A stretch of DNA of 64,000 bases from Batillaria attramentaria (lineage: Eukaryota; Mollusca; Gastropoda; Batillariidae), in NCBI GenBank assembly GCA_018292915.2, contig JACVVK020000169.1:576001-640000 (forward strand), read 5' to 3'. Within the stretch, counting starts at the first letter, position 1. Each line of letters starts with the position of its first letter. Of this stretch, positions 1 to 10,662 are shown piece after piece. The notes under the pieces were generated by a model. It was not told where the DNA came from, searched no databases, and saw only the letters and a list, made by a program, of their open reading frames with translations. The translations under genes and the position numbers were made by a program.

Positions 1-160
1 TTTATACTGCCCCGTAGACCGGTTTGCATCCTTTGTCCAACAGTACATGTTTTGTAATCGGGAGTTCGATAAATTAGCACGAAAATGCGGCGTCTCCTGC
101 ATGTTCTGGGTTTATACTGCCCCGTAGACCGGTTTGCATCATTTGCCCAACGTTACATTT
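1..160. repeat. Two-copy direct repeat, 110-bp period
   Basis: Bases 1-31 and 111-141 are nearly identical and the similarity continues about 20 bases with a few changes. The spacing is 110 bp. The first copy begins at the window edge, so this may be the end of a longer tandem array lying to the left. Confidence 0.75.
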
Positions 161-193
161 TTTTGTTTTTATTTTTCACGTAGTGCAGGCACA

Positions 194-262
194 CTTAGCC
201 GCGAATTCGTCTTTGTTGCTTTGCGCGGCGTTAAGTCCTAAAAACTCACTCACACACTCACT
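194..262 (+). mobile_element. Retroelement 3' end, family E
   Basis: A short conserved module recurs here, at 30528-30588 (+) and at 50706-50775 (-). It has a GC-rich hairpin (GCCGCG paired with CGCGGC) followed by GTTAAGYCCTA and a simple AACT/ACTC-type tail. Hairpin plus simple tail is typical of the 3' end of a LINE or SINE. No head or coding part is recognisable. Confidence 0.55.
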
Positions 263-777
263 CGTCGAAGGCATTTCAATGATTGTTCTGCATTAACCAC
301 AATTTTATGACAGGTTTACTAAACTGGAAAAAGAGTCAGCATCCTTCCCCCCACCCCTCCTCCTCAAAATCCCCCCTTCCGCTCTTACCCGCTCCATCAT
401 AACTCTGAAGTTTGTTTTACTTGATGGAATTGCAAAGTGACGCTTCCTTAGTGTATGACAAATGTACGAGTGAAAATAAAGGAACAAGTTGTCGGATATT
501 TACAGAACAGCAGCGTATCAGGAGACTGTGCTAAAGTGCCTATGATGCATTCTGCCTGTGTGTGCACATATGACTTGCACCATATACTGTGCCTGTTGTA
601 CGTGTGCTTTTGTGGCAAATATATGTGTCAAAAACAGAATTTTAAAAAATGCACAGCCAAGCCGACTGGAGCGTGTGAAAATGAGAGAGGGTGTGAGAAC
701 CAGAGTGGACATGTTATCAATATTATCAGCGTGGACACCACTCCACTCGTCTCCAGCCTGTCTTGTCCTGGTCACAA
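263..777. other. No gene seen; unassigned sequence
   Basis: Unique-looking AT/GC-balanced sequence. Short frames occur on both strands, but none resembles a known protein and none shows a convincing exon structure. Confidence 0.6.
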
Positions 778-927
778 ACAAGATCGTTATCTCTTGCGAT
801 ATGCTGGTGATATCATGACAGTTCAGCAGAGGAACACCGTGTAATGATTGATACAAGATCGTTATCTCTTGCGATATGCTGGTGATATCATGACAGTTCA
901 GCAGAGGAACACCGTGTAATGATTGAT
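778..927. repeat. Perfect 75-bp tandem duplication
   Basis: Bases 778-852 are repeated without a difference at 853-927, directly before a CA array. The absence of any mismatch suggests a very recent duplication or an assembly duplication. Confidence 0.95.
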
Positions 928-933
928 GTGCGA

Positions 934-935
<2 letters not shown>

Positions 936-1008
<73 letters not shown>
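936..1008. repeat. (CA)n microsatellite
   Basis: About 36 uninterrupted CA dinucleotides starting a few bases after the 75-bp duplication. Confidence 0.98.
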
Positions 1009-1010
<2 letters not shown>

Positions 1011-1069
1011 CGTCAGTGTCTATTAATAACTCGAACTGCATGTATTGGCTTGTTTCATTTGTTTGTTGT

Positions 1070-1143
1070 CTGGGGTTCAACGTCCTTTTCCACCACATTT
1101 GGTGATATCTCAAAGACGGGGCAACGAGAAAAAAGCCAGCACA
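1070..1143 (-). mobile_element. SINE-A, 3' fragment
   Basis: The reverse complement matches the SINE-A 3' body: the GCTGGC...TTTGAGATATCACC...GTGGTGGAAAAGGACGTT segment. The tRNA-like head is missing. It lies next to a different SINE tail at 1160-1235. Confidence 0.7.
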
Positions 1144-1159
1144 GTTTTTTTTTTAAACT

Positions 1160-1240
1160 ACTTTGTTATCTCTTTCGGGAAATTCGGGCTGCTACCCTCG
1201 GGGGAAGTGCGTCGCCGCGGCGCAGCGCCACCCAAAACCT
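1160..1240 (-). mobile_element. SINE tail module F
   Basis: A GC-rich module, read on the minus strand as GGGTGGCGCTGC...GCGACGCRCTTCCC...GAATTTCCCGAAAG. It recurs at 51066-51155 (+) and 51808-51885 (+). At 51.1 kb it ends in a TTTCCCGAAAGGGA hairpin and AATAAAGT, so it is probably the 3' module of a retroposon. Confidence 0.65.
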
Positions 1241-1271
1241 AATCTTTTTTCTTTTTCTTTTTTTGTTCAAA

Positions 1272-1666
1272 ATAATAATAATAAGCACATTAGTATAGGC
1301 GCTTTATCCCAGATACTTGACTCAAAGCGCCGCGAGCTAAACCCAACACGCACGCTCACGTGAATCACACGCATTCTCTCACACACCGGACATGAACACA
1401 TTACAATCACGTGGTGCGAAGGGCCAGCTCAGCAATTTAAGTTTTGGAATTTTAGAATTCCATTTACTTTTGAATGTTGTGGGCTGAACGTTTCCAAAGC
1501 AGAGGGGGAGGAAGCCGGAGTACCCGGAGAGAATCCCCGACGATCGCCGGCCCGAATGAACGGTGTCACATACGAGAAAGAAAAATTCTTCGCCCCGAGT
1601 GGGACTCGAATCTGGCCTCTCGCATTGTTGACTACGGACTTAGCCACTAGACCACCCACCGCCCCA
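1272..1666 (-). mobile_element. SINE-B, near full length
   Basis: On the minus strand this has a tRNA-like head (box A and box B near 1590-1660), a middle segment containing TCTCTCCGGGTACTCCGG, and a tail with CACGTGAGCGTGCG, a GGCGCTTT...AAAGCGCC hairpin and (ATT)n. The same order is seen at 17448 and 46410. Box B and the acceptor-side sequence are somewhat diverged, so the copy is probably old. Confidence 0.85.
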
Positions 1667-1887
1667 GACCACCGACATTTCGATGACAGCCCCAGGTATA
1701 TTGACGCATTAGTCAGCTGGTAAATCAGATTGACAGCTTGGGATGAAACGCAGGTAAAGAATAAAAAATAAAAATAAAAAAATAAAAACTTTGCTTGGTT
1801 AACCGGCGGGCTAATCCGCTGGTTTTGTAACTGATACTTACTGGATACAGATTTTCTCGGCGTAACTGACGGATGGTAAGGTTGATT

Positions 1888-1941
1888 GGGGAAGTGGAAG
1901 GGGTGGGGGAGGGGGGTGGGGTGGGGGGGGGGGTGGGAGGA
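1888..1941 (+). repeat. G-rich tract, quadruplex-prone
   Basis: Six or more runs of at least three G separated by one to three bases. It lies about 50 bp before the CRE-type element at 1994. Confidence 0.6.
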
Positions 1942-1993
1942 GATTAACATTGTTTTCCACCACGTAAGCATGTTACATGCACCAACGACAGGC

Positions 1994-2350
1994 AATAGAC
2001 GGCTCCACTCGGCAAGCCGCAAGGCCAGATCCCCGCCCCTTTACTCTGCTGTGTATTGGCAAAACACAGTACGTCCATGACGTCATTGCATGAGAAAAGG
2101 GATGATTTCAAAATGAAAGAGATTGACGTAATGGTCGTTTTCCTCAAACGACGTCAATGGACTTATTGCTTTCTTCTCCCTGTTCCACTGAGTTTTTTTT
2201 TTTAAACACGTGCTTCCCTCGTTGTAGCGTCTGGCAAAAAAGTTTGTCAGACTATGACATGTGTTGTGCTTATCATGCCTTGGGACGCGACTGGTTGAAA
2301 TATGGGGGCTCGACCCTTTTAATTGACAGGCCGGAGTGGAGTCGCCCATT
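1994..2350 (+). mobile_element. CRE-bearing MITE, copy 1
   Basis: This 357-bp element has inverted termini (left AATAGACGGCTCCACTC; right end reverse-complements to AATGGGCGACTCCACTC). It is collinear with 34244-34605 (+) and 21559-21899 (-). All copies contain a CCTTTTACTCTGC-type segment, a TGACGTCA palindrome, a GACGTAATG segment and a GGGGCTCGMCCC segment near the right end. There is no coding capacity, so it is a non-autonomous DNA element. I could not define the target-site duplication, so the superfamily is unknown. Confidence 0.8.
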
Positions 2351-2608
2351 AACGGAATACAGCTGAATGGTCCCAGGATCTGGTGTGTTACAAGTAGTTC
2401 CGCACCCAGGCGTTTAAAGTTCAAGGACCGTGTCTGCAGATTGCGTCCATAATGACGTCTTCTGTACAATTAGCGCGCCTTGCGTGTAAATCAACACGAT
2501 AAACACTGAGGCCCTCAACGCCGAGACTCATTCAGCGATGATATACTGGAGATCAGCCCGCTGCAATGTTTGCGAATGATACCTGCACGCCGGCTGATTA
2601 GTGTTTAA

Positions 2609-3023
2609 AGGTCTTCAATCCCAACAAAAAGCCTCAAACAGTGTGCTTTAAAAACAAACTATCCGACTGCGTCAAACGCACAGTCAACTCTGTCACAGTC
2701 ACGGAGTTTTCAGCGTCCCTGAAACCCCAATAACAGCCAAGAGCAGTCTGATTTCACAGCTCAGTTTTTGTTTTGGCATGGAGCGAGAAAGATCGCAGTG
2801 GCTAGTCTTCTCGCGCAGCACACAACACCCGCTAGACGCTGCAGCGATGTGCCTCGCACACTGACCAAAAGCACAATGAAGTCACTGCAAACTCACGCTC
2901 TGGTTTTATAAGGGTCTCCGAAGCGCTTAAAATTCTGAATCTGTGAAAAAGTTGCCTGCACTATGCACAGTCGCAGGAGCCGCAGCAAAAAAGTTTGCGG
3001 CTTTTTGTTGACATTGCAGACCT
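2609..3023 (+). mobile_element. TTAA-flanked MITE, copy 1
   Basis: A 415-bp element bounded by TTAA at 2605-2608 and 3024-3027. The first 31 bases match the reverse complement of the last 31 at 27 positions, beginning AGGTCT. A second copy covers 6764-7063. TTAA duplications are known for piggyBac and Kolobok elements; AGG-type ends would suit Kolobok, but this is inference. It has no open frame of note. Confidence 0.78.
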
Positions 3024-3239
3024 TTAAGTGTATGTGTTGTGACTGGTAGCGTTGTTGTTTCGCGCGTCGTCGATCAGCTGTATGATTCAGGAGCATATAA
3101 CCGGATTTCTACTTCTAGTAATATAAATTACACATTTGCGCTTCTAGTTTTCCAGCCAGGAGGCTGCGAATAATCCCAGCCGGTGTGACAGGACAACTGA
3201 CCGCTTGAACACCCAGCTTTACGGAATTTGACCTTGATC
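3024..3239. other. No gene seen
   Basis: Short interval between the TTAA element and the AGGTCA-rich repeat; nothing recognisable. Confidence 0.5.
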
Positions 3240-3670
3240 CGCAGGGAACTCAGTTCACTTGAGGTCATTCAAAAAAGACGTTCTTATTAACTATCAATGA
3301 AGATAAGGCCAATGTTCTGCCAAAATTTATAATTTTCGAAACTTTCACCCAATACCTGTGACCTTGGCCCCTGAGGTCAAGGTCACCCACATCGGGCACA
3401 AGAAAGCTTTTCAAACCAACTTCATTTGTGCTAAGTTTGGGTTGCCTGGTGGTTGTGGTTGTGGTTGCTGAGAAACGGGGAAAAAAAACATGATATTTTG
3501 AAAATTTCACCATGACCCTGTGACCCTGACCTTTGAAGGAGGTCATTCAAAATGATTTGTGCAAAGTTTGGTGTTTCTACTGTTTATGGATCTTGAGAAA
3601 AAGCCAGTGTTAACGTTTTGTCACAGACGAACTACAGACACACGAACGGAGGGCTGTTACAAAGACTCAA
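3240..3670. repeat. AGGTCA-rich dispersed repeat
   Basis: Contains repeated TGACC/AGGTCA words, including TGACCTTGGCC, TGAGGTCAAGGTCAC, TGACCCTGACCTT and GAGGTCATTCAAAA, in two diverged copies of one module (about 3255-3400 and 3500-3670). Each ends in the style AAAGTTTGG...CTTGAGAAA...GTTTTGTCACAGACG. I associate this style of repeat with molluscan genomes. No terminal structure is clear. Confidence 0.6.
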
Positions 3671-4121
3671 CCGAGTTTAAAAATAAAATAAAAAAAAACC
3701 CAGACAAGAAAACCACCCATGAACTTCAGTTTGATAAGTTCGAGGCTTCAGATCACAGCCAATCGGTACCGGTAAACTACAGGCGCGGCGACCCTGTTAT
3801 GGATAACGAGAAAGGTCGGTAGTTACGCAACAAAAGAGACACCACACAGGAGCGGGGTATAATATATACATGTCTCACGGTTACACCTGCTGGAAATTTG
3901 GGCTTGGCGTGATAAAGGCCGCTGCTGGGTAGTTTAGCGTGTGAACGGAGTGGTAATCACTGTCTCACACTTGTCTGTAATTGATCTACTGGAAACATGT
4001 AAACTAAAAGCAGAAGAAGAAGAGAGAGAGAAGAAGAAAAAAAAAGAAAAAAAAAGAAGAAAAAAACACCGTGTCATTCACTAACAGACGTGCGGTCACG
4101 TCAGTTCGCGTGCACCGACAT
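3671..4121. other. No gene seen; purine-rich tract
   Basis: Unassigned sequence. Bases about 4010-4068 are an almost pure purine tract (GAAGAAGAGAGAG followed by A-rich runs). No coding signal. Confidence 0.6.
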
Positions 4122-4405
4122 TTAACATAATAATAATAATAATAATCGAGTATTGCGCAGGCGCTTTGCCCGATTTCTTGAATCGGCTCACAGCTCCGCG
4201 AGCTGAACCCAACACACACGCTTATGTAAACCACACGCATTCTCTCACACAGTGGACATGAACACATTACGATCACGTGGCGCGAAGGGTCAGCTCAAAA
4301 ATGTAAGTTTCCCAATTTAGAATTGCATTTAGTTTCGAATTTTGTGGGCTGGGTACCCGGAGAGAACCCACGACGATCGGCCCGAATGAACGGTGTCCTG
4401 TACGA
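4122..4405 (-). mobile_element. SINE-B, 5'-truncated
   Basis: The minus strand carries the SINE-B middle (CTCTCCGGGTACCC) and its complete tail ending in (ATT)n at 4132-4147. The tRNA-like head is absent. Its truncated end abuts an opposite-strand SINE-B tail at 4406, giving a head-to-head pair. Confidence 0.8.
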
Positions 4406-4535
4406 GAAGGATGTCCAGTGTGTGAGAGAATGCGTGTGATTCACGTGAGCGTGCGTGTTGGGTTCAGCTCGCGGCGCTTTGAGCCGATTCACAAAATTGG
4501 GTAAAGCACCTATACAATTATTATTATTATTATAT
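4406..4535 (+). mobile_element. SINE-B tail, 5'-truncated
   Basis: Only the last ~130 bp of SINE-B, from GATGTCCAGTGTGTGAGAG through the terminal hairpin region to (ATT)n. It is the plus-strand partner of the inverted pair with 4122-4405. Confidence 0.82.
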
Positions 4536-4836
4536 AAACACAGGGCTATGAGGAAAAAGCCAGCACGAGGAGACAGTTCTAGTGCACCACGGAACCAACT
4601 GTTCCCTCCGACCGTGTCACTAGATCTGTTTGTGTAGTAGGGCCCGTCACAACCAGAGGCTCCCCAGTCTGACTGGATTTGGATAGTGTTCAGGTGGACT
4701 GTTCCCTTAGGATAGCTGTCCCTTCTCCCCCATAACATGCCCGTTAAAGGGCCTTCTCCAATCACTCTTGTACTGGGGACGTTAAGCCCTAGCCTACCTG
4801 CCTACCAAAAAGCCAGCATACGTTTGGGCTGCTAAC

Positions 4837-4869
<33 letters not shown>

Positions 4870-5052
4870 AGAAGTTTAATGTGCAGGCATTTTTGCCCAT
4901 TCACATGTGGGAGGAGGGGGGGGGGGATTACAGTAACATCTGGTAGCAAAATCATGTGAAATGTATAAAACAGTTCACGACAAGCGCTTGGATACCAACG
5001 CACTTGAAAATTGTCTGTCCAATCATAGTTATTTTAGTGCACAAGCACTAGT

Positions 5053-5054
<2 letters not shown>

Positions 5055-5109
<55 letters not shown>
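5055..5109. repeat. (GA)n microsatellite
   Basis: About 27 GA units. A shorter GA run lies at 4840-4867. Confidence 0.97.
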
Positions 5110-5111
<2 letters not shown>

Positions 5112-5534
5112 TCCAAAAGAGAGAGGAAAAAAATCACAAACAAAAAGACGAAATAACTACAGCGGATATCAATCTCTCAGTTTTCTCACGTCTGAGTCAA
5201 CAGAAATGTCAGCTGGAGTGTTTGAGCGTTCACACCTGAAGCTAAGCCCCACTTCGACGCACAATTTCATGAAGTCTTCCCTCGGGAAACTTCTCGCGAT
5301 TGACATCATCAATAAATGTACCTTCCCCCGTAGAGCTAAATCCGGGGGAAAAAATCGAAGGAAGTTTGTGTGTAACTGTGCTGCATGCCTATCTAAGTCT
5401 ATTGCATGCAGGAAGAAGGGGATTTCATGGATTACGTGTTGTTACGATCAGGATGAGCTGGGATAAGGGAAGCGCTTAAATCACCGTGGGTGGCGTAAGT
5501 CTTCTTAAGATACGACCCGTCTTTTGTTTTTGCC

Positions 5535-5536
<2 letters not shown>

Positions 5537-5583
<47 letters not shown>

Positions 5584-5797
5584 CAACAATGTCAATTATC
5601 TTTACCGTTGAGAAATAAAGCTTCATTGATTCTATCTCGGAGAGCCGGAGCGTTGGCCTTTCAATGCTCGGGTCGTGAGTTCGAATCTCGGCTGGGTCCA
5701 AATATTTGTACTGGCCTTTTTGTCGTTTCCCCCCGTCTTTGATATCACCCTTACGTGGTGAAAAAGGACGTTAAACTCATAAACATCCACCCCATCC

Positions 5798-5850
<53 letters not shown>

Positions 5851-5983
5851 TTGTTGTTGTTGTTTTTATTTCATTTCTTATTTTATTCCTTTTAATTAGT
5901 TAGATAATAGTAATTTTTAGTAACGGCAGGTATGAAAACTATCTGACGTCACCCGCCTCTACCGTTGTAAAATAAAGTTTCAT

Positions 5984-6055
<72 letters not shown>
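5537..6055. repeat. Cluster of three (CT)n arrays
   Basis: CT arrays at 5537-5582, 5800-5848 and 5987-6055. The first and second flank a SINE-A. ACCGTTG(A/T)(A/G)AAATAAAG(C/T)TTCATTGA occurs just after the first array and just before the third, so this small module travels with the CT arrays. Confidence 0.9.
5639..5799 (+). mobile_element. SINE-A with box A deleted
   Basis: SINE-A body with a clear box B (GAGTTCGAATC), the AAATATTTGTACTGGC linker and the GTGAAAAAGGACGTTAAAC tail. The head jumps from AGAGCCGG straight to AGCGTTGG, so the segment carrying box A in other copies is gone. It is unlikely to be transcribable from its own promoter. Confidence 0.85.
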
Positions 6056-6057
<2 letters not shown>

Positions 6058-6763
6058 GTCAGAGCGAACTATGTCCTCTTCCCTCTGTACATTTATTTTA
6101 TTTTATTTTATTCATGTGTGTTGAGGGTCAGTTGTGTTTGATAGTGTTTGAAACTGTTTATTTTTCTGTTTGTATTGTTGTACACCCCTCTCCTCCTCCC
6201 CCCCCCCCCCTCTTCCTTCCTTTTTGCCGCCTGATAGTCTTTGTTGCTTGGGCGGTTCTACTACCCCTGCCTACCTGCAAGACGGCCTCTTTTGCTTGCG
6301 CGGATCTCCCCCCTCCCCCTGATCCTTTTCCCGCCTAGAGCTTCCCAAAGAATAGGCGCCGCAGAAATCATCGTCAGTATTATTATGACAGTATTAATTA
6401 TCCAAAATTGTTCCAGTGACACCGGCTGCTCAAAACGCTACACAGATCACACAACCCTGCAATGCCCTCCTACACACCACAGGTGCATGTCTGGAACGTA
6501 AGCGGGGGCACCGTGGGGCGACCCCCAGCTTGTCAACATGTCACGGGGTTTGAGTTCCAGCACTGGGCACGTGCCAATACTGTGTCACAAGGCGATGGCC
6601 CGACCCCAGGGGCTGTGTCCCCGGGGAGGACTCCGGGGTGGCTCTGGGGAGGTGACGGGAGTGATCGGTTGATTGGCTCGTTTAGTGGAGTGGCCATAAA
6701 GATCGATTGGCGGATAAACTAATTCGTGGCTTACTGTGGAAAACAATGTCACATTGCATTTAA
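6056..6763. other. No gene seen
   Basis: Unassigned sequence with a C run at 6200-6210 and a pyrimidine-rich stretch. No protein homology recognised in any frame. Confidence 0.55.
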
Positions 6764-7063
6764 AGGTCTGCAATGTCAACAAAAAGCCTCAAACAGTGTG
6801 TTAAAAAAAAAAAACCAAACACACAACACTATCCAACTGTGCAAAAATGCACAGTCAACTTTGTCACAGTTACAGACTTTTCAGCGTCCCTGAAACCCCT
6901 CAAAAAAAAGCCGAGAGCAGCCTGATTTCACAGCTCAGTTTGCGTTTTGACACCTTCCAGACACTGTAGCGATGTGTCTCGCTCACTGACCAAAAGCACA
7001 GTGAATTCACTGCAAACTCACGCTCTGGTTTTATAAGTCTCCGAAGCGCCTTTCACTCTGCAA
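6764..7063 (+). mobile_element. TTAA-flanked MITE, copy 2 (3' truncated)
   Basis: Preceded by TTAA (6760-6763) and starting AGGTCTGCAATGTCAAC, identical to the reverse-complemented right terminus of copy 1. It stays collinear with copy 1 through GGTTTTATAAG and TCCGAAGCGC, then stops, so the right inverted repeat is missing. A different repeat (7075-7500) begins immediately after. Confidence 0.75.
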
Positions 7064-7074
7064 GTGTGACTCTA

Positions 7075-7500
7075 AAGCCTCTATGTTGGTAACGTCGCTG
7101 AGATGTAAAACTGTCGCTTTCAAAGCGATAAGGCGGTTTGCCAGACAGAAGGGTGTTTCATTTGGCCATCGCGACCGTTTTCGTGACTTTGTGGCTTCTA
7201 ATAGTAGAGAAATGTGACTTTCTTTGAGCCTACGGTCCTTTCCTGAACAGACTGGGACTAGACAAAGCTTCTAAATATAGCCACCAATCAGCGCCGTCTG
7301 GCTAGCTCTCAATCCGCAACCAGGTGACGTTGTCTGCTCAGTGCGCGGTACACTTCTAGAACTTATACGCTGGCCAGAGTCACCACAATGGTGTCAGATT
7401 CTATTTTGTGACTCAGGTGACTGATTCAGCGAAGAGTTGACAAGTTTTCCGCTCGCTAATGTATGCCTGTTAGACTCGAGACTTTTAACTGTGTTGTCTA
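7075..7500 (-). mobile_element. Dispersed repeat D3, copy 1
   Basis: The reverse complement aligns along its length with 54985-55450 and 23030-23483, sharing blocks such as CCATTGTGGTGACTC, GAGCAGACRAC, GACGGCGYTGATTGGTGG and CAGTCTGTTCAGGAA. It has no coding capacity and ~430 bp length. The ends show weak inverted similarity, so a non-autonomous DNA transposon is the best guess. Confidence 0.72.
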
Positions 7501-7623
7501 ATAGGAAAGGAATGCGGCGTGATTGGCGATCACCGGGTCAAAGCAGCAATTGATTCGACACTTGAGAATCTTCACACTGACGCCGGCACATTCCGACCTA
7601 ACTCGCGGGTCACGGTGTCATAA

Positions 7624-7624
<1 letters not shown>

Positions 7625-7663
<39 letters not shown>
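7625..7663. repeat. (CA)n microsatellite
   Basis: About 19 CA units. Confidence 0.95.
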
Positions 7664-7665
<2 letters not shown>

Positions 7666-10227
7666 CTGTGAAACACGTGTTGGTGTCAGTATTGTTCCGT
7701 CCTTCAGTCGGAATCATCTCCGCTATTTTTGGGATCTTACTAACTCCGTGTAGACGGGATCTTGTTTGCCCGTGGGAAAGTCAAGTTGTATTGGACGTTA
7801 ACCAACAATACATCTGCCACTCTGTTTGTTCGCTTAAGAGCAAAACACGATGTTTAATAGACCATCGGCCCAGCCGGTTTTATTCTTGGCCTCAGTTCTG
7901 TTCGAACTCGACGTAACAAAGTGTCAACAGATCATAACCTTGTAACGATAAACTCCCTACAGTTTTACAAACACACGCGGGTTTTTCACTTGCCGTGAGA
8001 GGCCGGGTGGAAGTGGGGGTTGTTGGGAAGCGTTTTGGTGTGGGGTGGGGTAGGGTGGAGTGTGGCGGGGTGGGGTGCGTGTGATAGTGATCGATATTTC
8101 GTACACTCGACATGGACATCGTGGGAGACTGACGAGGGGTGGTGGAAATGAGCATGGGAACAAGGTTGTGACAGGTTTGCTACGGGAGGTGGTGAGAGGA
8201 AAACAATGGAGAAATAAAGCTTGAGAGAGTGAAAAAGAACACACAGTTCGGTCACAACCACCCAGGCGTGACTGACCCTACGTGAGGTCAACCTTACAGC
8301 GCCGTGACTGCGCATGCGTCGACATGCAACGTCCAGGCGTGGTCTGAGAACGGCGTCAGCTTTTGCATGTAACGACCTCCTTTGAAAGTGACATCCGTCA
8401 CCTCCCGTGTCCAATCACCGTGTCACAGCCAAGGTCATGGGCACGTGACTGCGCGTGCATTTCACTCCGGATGTTACGTCACGGGGACGATGATGCCTGC
8501 AGACCGACGGAAGGCCGGACCAGGGTGGATGGTGGAGGTACTGATAAATACCGGGCAGGTCTCAGGAAGTCTGTGACGAAGCTGCTTTGTGCTGAAGATT
8601 TAAGAGCGGACACTGATGGGTCACGGTGACATTTCACTGTCCGTCTGTCAGTTTGTCTAGACGTTAAACTATACGTCAATCTCTGGGTCGAGGTGACAAT
8701 CAGCGGTGAGTCGAGTCAATTGAGTAATTGCCGTGAAGACCGGTCCAGTCCAGACAGAGACACACATAGAGGTTTCTGGACCAGTCCGTTTGGTCTACCT
8801 TGTACCCAGGCTGAACTTCTCAACGACAACTTTAGTGAAAACCTTTCCCAAGATATTTCTTAAGCCGTCGTCCGTATAACGAAAATTTTCGCCGCACTAC
8901 GCGGAGGACCATCGGAATTTATGGCTCATTTTCTTCTTGCAAAATATTAAAGGGGAAATTCGACCGAGACAAGCGGTTCTATTAAAATCTTGTTCTTGAT
9001 ATTTTTAAGTATGGAACGGACATGTAATATGCGGGTGCGGACGAACAACAACAACACCACCACCACCAACAACAAAATAAACCCCACAAAAACAGCAACA
9101 ACCAAAATCTCAGCACACAAGCTCACTTCGACCCATGCAGACCACACTCTTTCACACTACTGACCATGAAATGTTAGATAACGATATGAAGAACACCGTA
9201 CTGAGCCTTAGCGTAACCACCCCCCCCCCTCTCTCTCTCTCTCTCTATTAGAGAGAAAAAATACAACTTGCGACCACTCATTCGTCTAGACAGTCTACAA
9301 AAACTGGCATCACCCCCAGCTCGCCAGCCCGCGTATGAAAGCTATCGAAGTTACGTCATTGTTACGACTGAGAACAATGCAGTCACTTGGGCGTTTTCCC
9401 GCAGACAAGACGCAGATATGACTGGTTGTGTTTTGACAATGTTTAGCTCTGTGGCTGCCTCGGACAGGCACCCTTTTGTTTCTCACCATCAGAACTCGCT
9501 GCTTGTGTCAACTCTGCCCTCGGCCCCAAAGAACACAGAATCGTAATGTTTGCGCAAAAATTGAAAACCGACGAGAGACGCGGCAAAAATTTGACGTTCA
9601 AATTTAAATATGCGGTAGGCGGGTTATGTGGGGGCGAAGGATATTAGAGGAAAGTTTACCGAGGGAGGTGGATGGAACTGCTTTGTAGAATGGAGACGGG
9701 GTTTCACGACCGTCTTGTGATAGATAAAGTTTCTGGTCTTGCGAGGGGAAAAAAAAAACACAAAAAAACGACAAATATTGTTGATGGTACGTGGACGATC
9801 GGACTGCCTTTAAAGCTTAAAAAAAAGTACAAGTGTGTTTGGGGAATCATGGCGTTAGGTCGAAAGAAACTTCCTTTTGCTGACGTCCATGTCAAATTTG
9901 ACTTTATGCCTTAGTTCTTCTAGTTTCCTCCTTCCAAACTCATCGGTTTTCTTGGTCTGGTCACGTGAAACAGAACACAGATCAAAAAGCAACATTGACA
10001 CTGACACTAACACTCAAAGTGTAGCGCCACTGTGACAAAAGTGAGGCCTTCGTTACAAGTGACCTTTGTGAACCGCTGACATGTTAAAAATGTCATACAC
10101 GATTCGAATCGAGAAATGTCATGTTAAAGCATTGCCGTTTTTGTTTACAACACATACAGCTTGGCACAGTCAATAAAGTCCGTACGCCATGTTGGATCTG
10201 AAACAAGTTGTCACCAGGCGGTCTGCT
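7664..10227. other. Longest low-repeat stretch; no gene supported
   Basis: About 2.5 kb of mostly unique sequence. It includes a G-rich strand at 7990-8085, a short CT run at 9230-9247 and A-rich patches near 9750. Frames of 60-140 codons occur on both strands but are low complexity or unrecognisable, and I see no plausible splice-linked exon series. An exon of an unfamiliar gene cannot be excluded from sequence alone. Confidence 0.5.
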
Positions 10228-10470
10228 TTGGTAATGTTCAGCCCACAAAAATCGAAAATAATGCGATTCTAAAATTCCGAAACTTAAATTGCTGAGCTGG
10301 CCCTTCGCAACACATGATTGTCATGTGTTCATGCCCACTGGCAGTGTCTGAGACAATGCGTGTGACTCACGTGAGCGTGCGTGCTCGGTTTAGCTCGCTG
10401 CGCTTTGAGCCAAATATTTGGGATAAAGCGCCTATAATTATTAATTATTATTATTATTATTATAATTATC
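10228..10470 (+). mobile_element. SINE-B, 5'-truncated
   Basis: Starts in the middle segment (ATGTTCAGCCCACAAAA) and runs through the CACGTGAGCGTGCG block and the GCGCTTT...AAAGCGC hairpin to an ATT-rich tail. The tRNA-like head is absent. Confidence 0.85.
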
Positions 10471-10497
10471 GGGGGGAAAACTGCCAAACACCAGAAA

Positions 10498-10662
10498 GTC
10501 GGGATAGCTGAATGGTAGACCGTTGGACTTTCAATGCTCGGGTCGTGAGTTCGCATCCCGACTGAGGCCGAATATATGTGCTGGCCTTTTCTTTCTTACC
10601 CCGTCTTCGAAATCACCCATACGTGGTGGAAAAGGACGTCTAACTCCCAAACACCCTGTCCG
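10498..10662 (+). mobile_element. SINE-A, near full length
   Basis: tRNA-like head (box A AGCTGAATGG, box B GAGTTCGCATCC) followed by the AATATATGTGCTGGCC linker and the GTGGTGGAAAAGGACG tail. The first few bases of the head are diverged. It begins 27 bp after a SINE-B tail on the same strand. Confidence 0.85.
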
